Of a DNA stretch of 18,602 nt, positions 1-7,172 are shown one piece after another (the stretch's first letter is position 1; every line of letters begins with the position of its first letter). The position numbers were made by a program, and so were the translations under genes. Below the pieces are notes generated by a model. That model saw only the letters and a list, made by a program, of their open reading frames with translations. It was not told where the DNA came from and did no database searches. The DNA comes from Deltaproteobacteria bacterium (GTDB lineage Bacteria > Myxococcota_A > UBA9160 > SMWR01). The DNA is taken from NCBI GenBank assembly GCA_019313605.1, contig JAFDAW010000012.1, positions 1 through 18,602 of the forward strand, written 5' to 3'.

Positions 1-60
1 CTGGCTGCGTTGCTCTCAATCGCCCTAGCGCTGCTAGGGCTCAATCGAGCGCCTTGCCAG
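1..60. repeat. Imperfect extended palindrome at left edge (possible dispersed repeat or terminator)
   Basis: GCCCTAGC (22-29) pairs with GCTAGGGC (33-40) around a 3-base loop. Outside it, identical TCAATC stretches face each other as an internal loop, then GCTC (12-15) pairs with GAGC (47-50) and CTGGC (1-5) with GCCAG (56-60). The whole 60 bases can therefore form one long interrupted hairpin. It sits about 60 bases beyond the stop of the minus-strand stress-protein gene and has no T tract, so a classic intrinsic terminator is unlikely. It may continue left of the window. A dispersed extragenic palindromic repeat is my preferred reading, but one copy cannot prove that. Confidence 0.4.
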
Positions 61-120
61 CAGCGCGCATCGACGCTCGGACCTTACCGCGACAGTCTTG
101 GGTCAAGCTCCTAGCCTGAC

Positions 121-1041
121 TCAGTCCTCGCCCAAGCGAACCGGGCAGACGAAGTCCGCGGGCTTGACGGTCAGCATCGAGCAATCGAGATGACCCAGCA
201 TCCGCTCCGCGGTATTGCCGATCGATAGTCCCGCGATCCCCGCGCGAGAGATCGTGCCCATCACGACGAGGTCGGGATTCAATCGATCCACGCACGCGAG
301 GATGGCGTTCGAGGGAGATGTGAGACCGACGTGGAGTTTGGCAGCCCCGCGAAGCGGTTCCGGCAGCTGCGATTCGATTTCCGCCACCGCCGCGGCGCGG
401 CTCTCCGCGAGAAACTGCTCCTCGGATTCGCTGTCCTGCATCTGTACCAACAGCGGCAGCTGGAGCGCGTGGACGATGTGCAGCTCGGCGCCACACTCGC
501 TCGAAATCGATGCCGCCAGTGCCACGACACGGTCGCCCACCGGGCTGAGATCGGTGGCCGCGAGGATGTTGACGGGGCCCGCGGTGTCGTCGGGTTTCAC
601 CACCCACACCGCACAGGGGCATTTGCGCAGAAGCTTCTGGGACACGCCGCCGAGCAGGCGCCCATCGTGCACCGATTCGGCGCGCTTTCCCACGATCACC
701 AGATCTGCGCCGAATTGGAGCACCTTCTCCACGATCGCGAGCCAGGCGCGCTCGTCGGAGAGCACGAGCTCGGCTTCGATTCCCGCTTCGCGCAGCGATT
801 GGAGCGCCGCTTCCAGAGATCGCCGGAACCCGTCATCGACGGGCATCGGCCGGTCGGCGAAAGCGCCCTCGCTCACACTCCAGTGCTCCTCGCACCGGAT
901 AGAGTGCAGGAGCGTCACATGCGCGCCGGCGATGTTCGCAACCCAGCGGGCCTGCTCGACGGCGAGCCGACTCCCGGCCGAGAGATCGCCCGTTTCCGAA
1001 AGGTCGATGCCGACCACGATCCTGCGAATTTCCTGGATCAT
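121..1041 (-). CDS. Tandem-domain universal stress protein (UspE-like)
   Basis: 306-residue cytoplasmic protein made of two UspA domains. The first opens with RRIVVGIDLSE and closes with KLLRKCPCAVWVVKP (about residues 4-155). The second (about 158-295) carries the nucleotide-binding signature MGTISRAGIAGLSIGNTAE followed by CSMLTVKP. This G-x2-R-G...GNTAE pattern is typical of UspE and other ATP-binding Usp domains; the first domain has a weaker version. The reading frame stays open upstream, but the ATG at 1041 is chosen because it gives the usual Usp N-terminus and overlaps the stop of the cytochrome gene by ATGA, which suggests translational coupling. Usp proteins respond to starvation or respiratory and oxidative stress; the exact role here is unknown. 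Family call is secure, UspE orthology only likely. Confidence 0.9.
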   Translation of the reverse strand: MIQEIRRIVVGIDLSETGDLSAGSRLAVEQARWVANIAGAHVTLLHSIRCEEHWSVSEGAFADRPMPVDDGFRRSLEAALQSLREAGIEAELVLSDERAWLAIVEKVLQFGADLVIVGKRAESVHDGRLLGGVSQKLLRKCPCAVWVVKPDDTAGPVNILAATDLSPVGDRVVALAASISSECGAELHIVHALQLPLLVQMQDSESEEQFLAESRAAAVAEIESQLPEPLRGAAKLHVGLTSPSNAILACVDRLNPDLVVMGTISRAGIAGLSIGNTAERMLGHLDCSMLTVKPADFVCPVRLGED

Positions 1042-1538
1042 GGCCGCTGTACGCTCTTCAGGTATTCCACCAGACTGGCGATCCGCCCGCGGGCCACCTC
1101 GTCGCCCGTTGCGAAACAGGGGATCTCTTCCGCCAGACACGCCCCCCAGATCGGCATCTCTCGCGAGCCGTGAGCGGGCAGATCAAAGCGACCATCGATC
1201 AGCCTCGCGACCGAACTCTCGGGGAACACGCCACCCCCTCGCGCCGCAATCCGGCTGAGGTCGCTGGGCGGTGTAATCAGCGCAGGAGCCGCAGGCCCGC
1301 CCCCGCGGGCATCGACACCGTGGCAACTCGCACAATAGGAAGTGAACAATTCTGCGCCGACCTCGGCGAGCATGGGATCCGGATCCGGGGCCGATGACAC
1401 TTGCGCTGTGGCCTGGGGACCCGAGCACCCCGCAATCGCAAACGGGATCGACAGCAAAATGGTTCGAATCCCGAAGCAAAGCAACGGGGCATCTGCCCAC
1501 GAAAACCCGCGCATCCGGCGATCTCTTCGTCCTCGCAC
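1038..1538 (-). CDS. Mono-haem cytochrome c lipoprotein
   Basis: 166 residues. An arginine-rich N-terminus leads into a hydrophobic segment ending in the lipobox IAGC (Cys38), so an outer- or inner-membrane lipoprotein facing the periplasm is expected. A single c-type haem site, CASCH, lies at 69-73, and Met128 in REMPIWG is the likely distal haem ligand. The layout matches small class I cytochromes c (Cytochrome_CBB3/C-type domain). Cys133 and Cys140, beyond the Met, could form a disulfide. The GTG at 1538 is preferred because AAGGAG lies five bases upstream; the ATG at residue 9 lacks this. The stop overlaps the following Usp start by four bases. It is presumably an electron carrier; the redox partner is not in the window. 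Confidence 0.88.
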   Translation of the reverse strand: MRGRRDRRMRGFSWADAPLLCFGIRTILLSIPFAIAGCSGPQATAQVSSAPDPDPMLAEVGAELFTSYCASCHGVDARGGGPAAPALITPPSDLSRIAARGGGVFPESSVARLIDGRFDLPAHGSREMPIWGACLAEEIPCFATGDEVARGRIASLVEYLKSVQRP

Positions 1539-1730
1539 GACGACTCCTTACCTACGGTACCGCATGTCCCGCACCAGTCGATAAAAGCCGCAATCCGGGC
1601 ACCTGCTCCGCAGCAGTCGAGCGAACCGACTTTCTGCGGCGGCCCGGCCCTATGCCACTTCGCAAATGAGGCAGGCCGCCACAGCTGGGTTTCTTGCGGG
1701 ACCGACCCTGCACGACAGCGCGCCGATCGC
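1539..1730. other. Intergenic region with possible bulged hairpin
   Basis: No convincing gene is seen between the cupin stop and the cytochrome start. GGCGGCC (1638-1644) plus TGCC (1653-1656) can pair with GGCA plus GGCCGCC (1670-1680), leaving an eight-base one-sided bulge. It could end the cupin transcript or structure the cytochrome leader. There is no clear T tract on either strand. Confidence 0.25.
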
Positions 1731-2060
1731 TCAGGCCAGGACCCACATTTCCTTGAAGGGTGCCGTCACGTGCCACAGCGTCTCGGCGCCCTTGGGAAGT
1801 GACGCCATGTCACCCTTCTTCAGATCGAGCGTCTCACCGCCGGCAATCTCGATCCGCACCGAACCCTCGAGAATGATGATCGTCTCTCGCATTTCGGATT
1901 TGAATGAAATCGGCTTCTCGGGTGTTTGCTGAATCCGCGAGAGGCCGGCCTGGACACCCTCTGTGTCGCATAGCATGTGGACCTCGCCGCCCACCTCCTC
2001 ATCCTCTTCCCAATCGTCCGTCGACTCGTTCGACACAAACACACCCGGCTGCAGTTCCAT
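1731..2060 (-). CDS. Small cupin-fold protein (Cupin_3/DUF861-like)
   Basis: 109-residue single-domain protein. The core from about residue 57 reads RETIIILEGSVRIEI, then LDLKKGDMASLPKGAETLW and HVTAPFKEMWVL. This is the Cupin_3 pattern (a 'yVLeG...GD...iP.G...W.v..p.rK.yv' series), found in EutQ-like and ureidoglycine aminohydrolase-like proteins. The classical HxH metal motif of cupin motif 1 is missing, so metal binding and catalysis are doubtful; ligand binding or a helper role is as likely. The ATG at 2060 is chosen over upstream in-frame codons because GAAGGGGAAA lies just before it and the extension is not cupin-like. It is 67 bases downstream of the aminotransferase on the same strand, so it may be co-transcribed with it. 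Confidence 0.75.
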   Translation of the reverse strand: MELQPGVFVSNESTDDWEEDEEVGGEVHMLCDTEGVQAGLSRIQQTPEKPISFKSEMRETIIILEGSVRIEIAGGETLDLKKGDMASLPKGAETLWHVTAPFKEMWVLA

Positions 2061-2127
2061 GAATTTCCCCTTCGTAAAAGCGGAGCCTACTCCCCGGATA
2101 CCCCGAACTCCGCACAGAAGAACTCGT

Positions 2128-3342
2128 TCAATCCACCTGGCTCGCATCACCCGCATCTACGCTGCGAAGGTTGACGAACCGCTCGATTCGATCCATCGAT
2201 TCTTCGAGGTAGGGAAGCGGTTGCGCGAGGGAAAGACGGACATAGTCGCGTGTCGAGTTTCCGAAGCCCTCGCCGGGCAAAACCGATACACGCTGTTCTT
2301 CCAATAGATCCTCGGCAAACCGCATCCCGTCGGTATTCAAGCCGCGGACATCGAGCATCACGAACATGCCCGCCTTCGGCACCGAGCAGTCGATCCGCGG
2401 AATCGATGCGATGCGATCACAGACGAAGTCGCGGCGCTTCTTGTATTTGGATCGAACCTCAGCCATGTAATCCTCGTCATTCTGCAGCGCGTATGCAGCA
2501 GCGTCTTGAACGAACTGGCAACAACCGAAGACCGTCGAGGAAGAAAATTGGAGCAGGTGCTCGACCAGGTTCTGATGGGTGACGACCCAGCCGAGACGCC
2601 AGCCCGTCATCGCGTGAGATTTGGAAAGTCCGTCGATCACGACCACGTTTTCGAGTTGCTCCGCGGCCGTGCGCAGAGAGACGTGGCGCTCTTCGAACGT
2701 GATCATCGAGTAGACTTCGTCCGACACCAACCAGATGTTGCGCTTCAAACACAGGTCGGCGAGCGCTTGCAGTTGCTCGGCGGGAATCATGTTTCCGGCT
2801 GGATTTCCCGGAGTGTTGATGAAGACCACCCGGGTGCGATCCGTGATTGCCGCGGAGAAGCTCTCCAAACTCAAGCGGAAGCCGTTGCTGACGTCGAGCG
2901 CGACGGGAACGACCTTCGCACCTATCGCGGCAAAGATGCCGCGATACCCGATGTACATCGGCTCTGCGACGATGACTTCGTCGCCGGCGTCGAGCAGGCA
3001 AGACATCACGCTGTAGATCGCATTGGTGGCGCCCGGAAAGATGATCACGTCATCGGGGTTGCACGGGCGGTGGGCAGACCGCTCTTCGATACCCGCAATC
3101 TCCTCCCGCAGATGCAGTTCGCCCGCACCGGGCGCGTAATGGGTGCGGCCTTCCCGCAGGCTTTCGATCGCGTGGTCGATGGTGCTCGGCAGGGTGGGTA
3201 GATCCGGATCCCCGACCGACAGCAGATAGACTTCTTCGCCCGCAGCCAGCAGTGCAGAGGCGCGTTCGTGCACCGCCCAGACTTCGGAAGCGTCTCCGCC
3301 GAGGCGCTCGACGCGAGCGCTGTACCGACCCGAAAAAACCAT
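2128..3342 (-). CDS. PLP-dependent class I/II aminotransferase, AruH (arginine:pyruvate transaminase)-like
   Basis: 404-residue fold-type I aminotransferase. Visible landmarks are LLSVGDPD near 40-47, the cofactor-stacking Tyr130 in VAEPMYIGY, Asn180 in NTPGNPAG, Asp208 and Tyr211 in SDEVYS, the Schiff-base Lys241 in GLSKSHAMTGWRLGW, and the C-terminal DYVRLSLAQP carrying the likely substrate-carboxylate Arg. The segments LSVGDPD, VAEPMY and SKSHAMTGWR-GWVV resemble the arginine:pyruvate transaminase AruH from memory, more than they resemble AspC or DapL. The substrate therefore may be arginine or another basic or neutral amino acid, but this is not provable here. It is divergent from a DadA-like dehydrogenase, which fits amino-acid catabolism. 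The start ATG is preceded by a G-rich but imperfect ribosome site. Confidence 0.85.
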   Translation of the reverse strand: MVFSGRYSARVERLGGDASEVWAVHERASALLAAGEEVYLLSVGDPDLPTLPSTIDHAIESLREGRTHYAPGAGELHLREEIAGIEERSAHRPCNPDDVIIFPGATNAIYSVMSCLLDAGDEVIVAEPMYIGYRGIFAAIGAKVVPVALDVSNGFRLSLESFSAAITDRTRVVFINTPGNPAGNMIPAEQLQALADLCLKRNIWLVSDEVYSMITFEERHVSLRTAAEQLENVVVIDGLSKSHAMTGWRLGWVVTHQNLVEHLLQFSSSTVFGCCQFVQDAAAYALQNDEDYMAEVRSKYKKRRDFVCDRIASIPRIDCSVPKAGMFVMLDVRGLNTDGMRFAEDLLEEQRVSVLPGEGFGNSTRDYVRLSLAQPLPYLEESMDRIERFVNLRSVDAGDASQVD

Positions 3343-3535
3343 CGCCCCACCCCCCCGAGAAGGACCCGCAGCGAGAGTGTAGTGGCAGCAAGCGCGGGGC
3401 CAACCTGCGATTCGCGAAGATCGCGGGCCACGAGAAACCGAGAGAGCTGAAATTCACGCAACTGGAAAGCGCAAGCCATCCCAGCGATGCTTGCGGATTG
3501 CGCCGCCGGACCCCGAGCGGACCGAAGGAGACAGC
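3343..3535. promoter_or_regulatory. Divergent aminotransferase/dehydrogenase intergenic region
   Basis: This 193-base gap must hold the start signals of both divergent catabolic genes. A dyad GCGAT-N8-ATCGC (3407-3424), centred on TTCGCGAA, is a possible operator. No strong sigma-70 boxes stand out. The AAGGAG at 3525-3530 is the ribosome site of the plus-strand gene. Confidence 0.3.
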
Positions 3536-4777
3536 GTGAGCGAGAGACCCGACGTTCTGGTCGTGGGTGGAGGGGTGGTGGGTGTCTGCACCGCCCACAG
3601 CCTCGTCGAGCGAGGGGCGCGCACGACGCTGCTCGAGCGCGGCGAGATCTGCTCGGGCGCCTCTCACGGCAACGGCGGCTGGATCTTCCCGAGCGAGAGC
3701 GCCCCGATCCCCGGGCCCGGCGTCATCCGGGAATCACTGCCGTGGCTGCTCGACCCCGCGAGCCCGTTCTGGATCCAACCGCGCGCGAGCCTTGCGTTGC
3801 TGCGCTGGCTCTGGGATTTCCGCCGAGCGTGCAACGCGAGCGCGCAGCGCGAGAGCTTTCGGCTGCGGCGCGCGCTCAGCCTCGCGAGCCTCGAGCGCTT
3901 TGGCGAACTTGCCAAGAAACTGGATTTCGGCTTCACGCAGCGCGGTCTCACGCTGATCTTCCAGACCGCAAAGGCCATGCGCAACGCACAGCACGAAGTC
4001 GACCTGCTCGAGGCCGCGGGCGGAAGCGCGAATTGGCTGGGTGTGGAGGCCTTGCGCGAAGCCATCCCGGGGCTCTCCCCCGATCTCGCCGGTGGGCTCG
4101 AATTCCCCGCCGACGCCCACATCACGCCGGGTGACTTCGTGCGCGGCCTCGCGGCGGACGTCGCACGGCGCGGCGCGGCGATCGAAACCCACACCGAGGT
4201 GCTCGACATCGAGTGGCGGCGCCGAGGGCCGGTGCGGGTTCGCACGACCCGCGGCGACTTCAGCGCAGACGAGGTCGTGCTGGCCACAGGGGCGTGGACG
4301 CCGGAGCTGACCCGGCACCTCGGCCTCCGGGTACCGGTCGAAGCCGCCAAGGGCTACAGCATCAGCGTCGAGAGGCCCGAGGGCCATCCCGATCTCCCCC
4401 TCGCCCTGGCCGAGGGCATGGTCTTCGTCACACCGATGGGATCGCAGCTGCGCTTCGGCGGCACGCTCGAACTCGCAGGACTCGACATGCGGATGAATCA
4501 GCGCCGGGTCGACGCGCTGGCCCGCACCGTGCGCCGCTATCTGCCGGGAATTCCTCGCACACCCACCATCGAGATCTGGCGCGGCCTGCGACCGCTGACG
4601 CCAGACGACCTCCCGATCCTCGGCCGTCCCGCGGGGACTTCGGGCCTGATTCTCGCCACCGGCCACGGCATGTCGGGGATCTCCCAGGGGCCCATCTCGG
4701 GCGAACTCATCGCCCAACTCGCCAGCGGGGAGGCCCCCGAGATCGACCTCGCGCCCTTCTCTCCCAACCGCTTCTGA
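3536..4777 (+). CDS. dadA: FAD-dependent D-amino-acid dehydrogenase (DadA-like, DAO family)
   Basis: 413-residue flavoprotein. The Rossmann FAD site is DVLVVGGGVVG (G11-x-G13-xx-G16) with Glu34 at the end of the second strand (TTLLERG), followed by CSGASHGNGGW, the family's flavin-binding segment. The C-terminal half has AAKGYSISVE, RFGGTLEL, WRGLRPLTPDDLPILGRP and ILATGHGMSG, all landmarks of DadA. It would oxidise D-amino acids to 2-oxo acids and ammonia, feeding electrons to the respiratory chain at the inner membrane face. The GTG at 3536 is chosen because a strong AAGGAG lies five bases upstream; the upstream TTG has none. Divergence from an AruH-like transaminase suggests a shared amino-acid route. 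Glycine/sarcosine-oxidase-like specificity is the alternative. Confidence 0.87.
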   Translation: MSERPDVLVVGGGVVGVCTAHSLVERGARTTLLERGEICSGASHGNGGWIFPSESAPIPGPGVIRESLPWLLDPASPFWIQPRASLALLRWLWDFRRACNASAQRESFRLRRALSLASLERFGELAKKLDFGFTQRGLTLIFQTAKAMRNAQHEVDLLEAAGGSANWLGVEALREAIPGLSPDLAGGLEFPADAHITPGDFVRGLAADVARRGAAIETHTEVLDIEWRRRGPVRVRTTRGDFSADEVVLATGAWTPELTRHLGLRVPVEAAKGYSISVERPEGHPDLPLALAEGMVFVTPMGSQLRFGGTLELAGLDMRMNQRRVDALARTVRRYLPGIPRTPTIEIWRGLRPLTPDDLPILGRPAGTSGLILATGHGMSGISQGPISGELIAQLASGEAPEIDLAPFSPNRF

Positions 4778-4892
4778 TCCGCGCCCTGCGGCGGAAACGA
4801 GGGGAGCCGGCGCCATATCGTGGTAAGATACCCTCGCTTATTTAATGGGCCCGGATGGCCGGAAACGGTACTGCAGCTACTGGAGAATGAAG

Positions 4893-6014
4893 ATGAATAC
4901 TCACCTTTTTCGCATCACCCTCACTTTGCTCCTGCTCGCTCCACTGGGAGCCACCGCGCAGGACAACGTGGTCGACGCGGGCGACGATGTCGTCCTGGAG
5001 TGCCAGGACGAGAACGGAACCGAATACACGCTCAACGGAACCGCACCGACCGGTGACACGATCGTCAACGAGTGGACGACCGATCCCACGATCGATCTCG
5101 AAAACGACGATACGCTGACGCCGACCGGCACATTTCCGCCCGGCGTGACGACCGCAACGCTCACCTCGACCGAAGAGGGCAACGAGCCAGAAAGCGACAG
5201 CGCCACCGTGACAGTGGAAGACACCGAGGCCCCGGTGGTCCGCGTGAAGCCCGAGCCCTTCTACCTCTGGCCGCCCAACCACAGCATGCAGAACGTCGAG
5301 GTCCGGGTGCGCGTTCGCGATCGCTGCGCGGGCGAGGGTGACTACGAGGTCGAGTTGATCGAGGCGAGGAGCAACGAGCCCGACAACGGCCAAGGCGACG
5401 GGAATACGGATAACGACATCCAGGGCGCCAACACCGGCTCGGACGATCGCAACGTCATGCTGCGCGCCGAACGCGCGGGGGGCGGCAACGGTCGCGTCTA
5501 CACCCTGACCTATCTCGTAACCGACGGGAGCGGCAACGAAACGGAGGCCGAGGCCAAAGTCTACGTCCCCCACGACGCTTCGGATCTGAAGGACCTGATC
5601 GGCGATAGGGATCGCGACGATATGGAGCCCATCTGCCCGCGCCCGATCGAAGCCGTTGCGGAACTGACCGAAATGCACCCCGGCCTCGGCAGTGTGCGGA
5701 CCAAAAATGCCTGCAACAACGTCTGCACGGCCTGGGCGAAGAGCTGCGATCAGATCGCGAAAGGCACTGCGAAGTGTGTCCAGGGCGAAGGGAGAGCCCT
5801 CGCAATCATTGGGGTAGCGGAGTGCAAGGATTCCGATGACCGCCGCGGAATTCGCGAGTGCATCGACGAAGTCAAGGACGAGGCGAAACAGCAGAGGGCC
5901 GACCTCAAAGAAGAGGCCAAAGCGGCGCGCGCGATCTGCACCCAACAGGGCCGACGCTGTGTGAACGCCTGTAAAGACCTGTTCGACGACGTGACGACTC
6001 CGGTCGAAGACTGA
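4893..6014 (+). CDS. Secreted protein with LWPPNH beta domain and Cys-rich helical tail
   Basis: 373 residues. A Sec signal peptide (hydrophobic 8-18) ends at ATA/Q near residue 22. An acidic, Thr-rich Ig/PKD-like domain follows (about 23-108). A second beta domain (about 110-227) starts DTEAPVV, contains LWPPNH (125-130), NVEVRVRVRD and GRVYTLTYLVTDGSGN, and ends VYVPHD. I know this arrangement from HYR/PKD-like modules of large extracellular proteins. The tail (248-363) has ten cysteines (248, 274, 278, 285, 295, 311, 323, 349, 356, 360) and a charged helix with coiled-coil character around 325-348, so a disulfide-braced helical cap is likely. ATG 4893 is preferred over 4887 because GGAG lies seven bases upstream. 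Function unknown; surface or matrix role inferred. Confidence 0.82.
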   Translation: MNTHLFRITLTLLLLAPLGATAQDNVVDAGDDVVLECQDENGTEYTLNGTAPTGDTIVNEWTTDPTIDLENDDTLTPTGTFPPGVTTATLTSTEEGNEPESDSATVTVEDTEAPVVRVKPEPFYLWPPNHSMQNVEVRVRVRDRCAGEGDYEVELIEARSNEPDNGQGDGNTDNDIQGANTGSDDRNVMLRAERAGGGNGRVYTLTYLVTDGSGNETEAEAKVYVPHDASDLKDLIGDRDRDDMEPICPRPIEAVAELTEMHPGLGSVRTKNACNNVCTAWAKSCDQIAKGTAKCVQGEGRALAIIGVAECKDSDDRRGIRECIDEVKDEAKQQRADLKEEAKAARAICTQQGRRCVNACKDLFDDVTTPVED

Positions 6015-6052
6015 GTCACGTCATCCGGCGATCGCCTTCGCCGCACAACCAG

Positions 6053-6086
6053 CCGCGGGCGGGCGCATCCTGGCGCCCGCCCGCGG
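6053..6086. terminator. Bidirectional terminator-like perfect hairpin between convergent genes
   Basis: A perfect 14-bp inverted repeat, CCGCGGGCGGGCGC (6053-6066) and its complement (6073-6086), encloses a six-base loop. It lies between the stop of the secreted LWPPNH protein and the stop of the convergent HEAT-repeat gene, only two bases from the latter. Neither side has a T tract, so it is not a textbook intrinsic terminator. It could act bidirectionally with Rho or protect transcript 3' ends. Confidence 0.6.
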
Positions 6087-6088
6087 AG

Positions 6089-6829
6089 CTACTCTTCAGA
6101 GTCGCCCGCCGGATCGAAAATGGGATCGGGAACCGGATCGGATTCGGGGAGCCCCCTGAAACCCTCTCCGTAACCGGGATCGGATTCGTCGTCATCGCCT
6201 TCGGAGACGAAGTATTTCGTATCCTCGGCAGCCCCGCTGATCTCGGGGTCGGGGTTGTCGAGCAGGGGCTCGACCCACGGGATGATGTCTGCTTCACCCA
6301 CCAGTGACAGAGTCTGAAGTGCCTGTACTACGACCTCTTTGCTCGGATCCTCGAGCGCGCGCAACAATCCATCGACGGCCTCTCGACGTTGCGATTCGGC
6401 CAATAGGTCGGCAGCGGCGACGCGAACGGCGGGATCCGGATCGCTCTCGAGCGCGTCGAGCACAGACTCGAGATCGTCGCCCGCGGCTTTGAGTTTCGAG
6501 ATCTCCTTCAAGCGTTGGGCCGAGTGTTCCGGATCGAGGGTCTGCGTGAGGCGCGGATCGGGAGTCTCGATGTCGGTAGCGATCGGAGCTTCGAGCTCCG
6601 GGGCCGAATCGGCCACGCGTCGCACGGGGGGCTCCACTTCCCGCGAGGGCACCTCCATCCGAACGACCGGGATCACACCACCGCTGTCGGCCTGTGACAC
6701 CTCATCACTGCGCTCTGCATCACCGCCGCAGCCCGGATTCTGTAGCAGGCAAAGCCCGCCAATAGCAGCCCACAGAAATCGCGTGGCTTGGTTTATCGAA
6801 TGTTTTTTGGACAAGACAAAATGCCCCAC
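6089..6829 (-). CDS. HEAT-repeat protein, probable exported lipoprotein
   Basis: 246 residues and strongly acidic. Basic residues 9-17 precede a hydrophobic stretch (19-29) ending LQNPGCGGD; Cys34 could be lipidated, although Asn-Pro-Gly is a poor lipobox. A Pro/Glu-rich linker runs to about 105. About 105-205 holds two to three HEAT-type helix pairs, shown by DPDPAVRVAAADLLAE, DPSKEVVVQALQTLSLVG and DNPDPEISGAAEDTK. The C-terminal 35 residues are an Asp/Glu/Pro/Gly tail that looks disordered. HEAT repeats bind proteins and give no enzyme function. The start is uncertain: GTG 6829 has no clear ribosome site, and a TTG at 6814 is possible. It faces the secreted-protein gene across a strong hairpin. 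Confidence 0.75.
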   Translation of the reverse strand: MGHFVLSKKHSINQATRFLWAAIGGLCLLQNPGCGGDAERSDEVSQADSGGVIPVVRMEVPSREVEPPVRRVADSAPELEAPIATDIETPDPRLTQTLDPEHSAQRLKEISKLKAAGDDLESVLDALESDPDPAVRVAAADLLAESQRREAVDGLLRALEDPSKEVVVQALQTLSLVGEADIIPWVEPLLDNPDPEISGAAEDTKYFVSEGDDDESDPGYGEGFRGLPESDPVPDPIFDPAGDSEE

Positions 6830-7172
6830 TCAAATCGTTGCAATCACGACCGTCCGGAATTCAGTCCAAGATCACCGATGGTTTTAGCGCTTCGCCGCGG
6901 AGCCTCCAACCGGAGCGGAGGTCGATCCAGCCGGCGGCGGCTCTTTACCTCTAATTCATACGTGTGATAGGATTTCCCTGCCCAACGCTCGATTGCGGCG
7001 GTTTGAATGAGTGAACGCACATTTCATCCCACGTGTTTCATTCCTCTTCTGGGAGGCCGACCGAGGTGGGTTTCGGAATTGCGAGGCAGTGGATCGACTT
7101 CGGGGATGCCCGAAACAATCGAGCACGCTGTGACTCGCATTTCTTTCTTCTAAGTCTATGGAGGCGACAAAG
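6830..7172. other. 343-base intergenic region before a secreted-protein gene
   Basis: The upstream ends of two divergent genes meet here. The region is richer in A+T than its flanks. It contains one sigma-70-like site (annotated separately) and a 48-codon open frame from ATG 7007 to TAA 7153 that has no ribosome site or recognisable features. No tRNA or known RNA fold was recognised. The SD of the next gene (GGAGG, 7160-7164) closes the region. Confidence 0.5.
6944..6973 (+). promoter_or_regulatory. Putative sigma-70-like promoter
   Basis: TTTACC (6944-6949) and TAGGAT (6968-6973) are spaced by 18 bases in an A+T-richer stretch. This would give transcription from about 6980 and an untranslated leader near 190 bases for the secreted protein starting at 7173. 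The match to consensus is moderate and rests on inspection only. Confidence 0.4.

Noticed and set aside
1560..1700. Minus-strand stretch reading ...RCPDCGFYRLVRDMRYRR just before the cytochrome start, with an upstream CLIC
   Set aside because: It suggested a small zinc-ribbon protein, but a TAG separates the two Cys pairs and no start or ribosome site fits.
4779..4791. CCGC-loop-GCGG hairpin after the DadA-like gene
   Set aside because: Only four pairs and no T tract; too weak to call a terminator.
3734..4816. 360-codon minus-strand open frame
   Set aside because: It is antisense to the DadA-like gene and shows no recognisable motif; typical high-GC shadow.
7007..7153. 48-codon open frame in the leader of the six-Cys protein gene
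   Set aside because: No ribosome site and no protein-like features; could be checked as an upstream leader ORF but is not supported.
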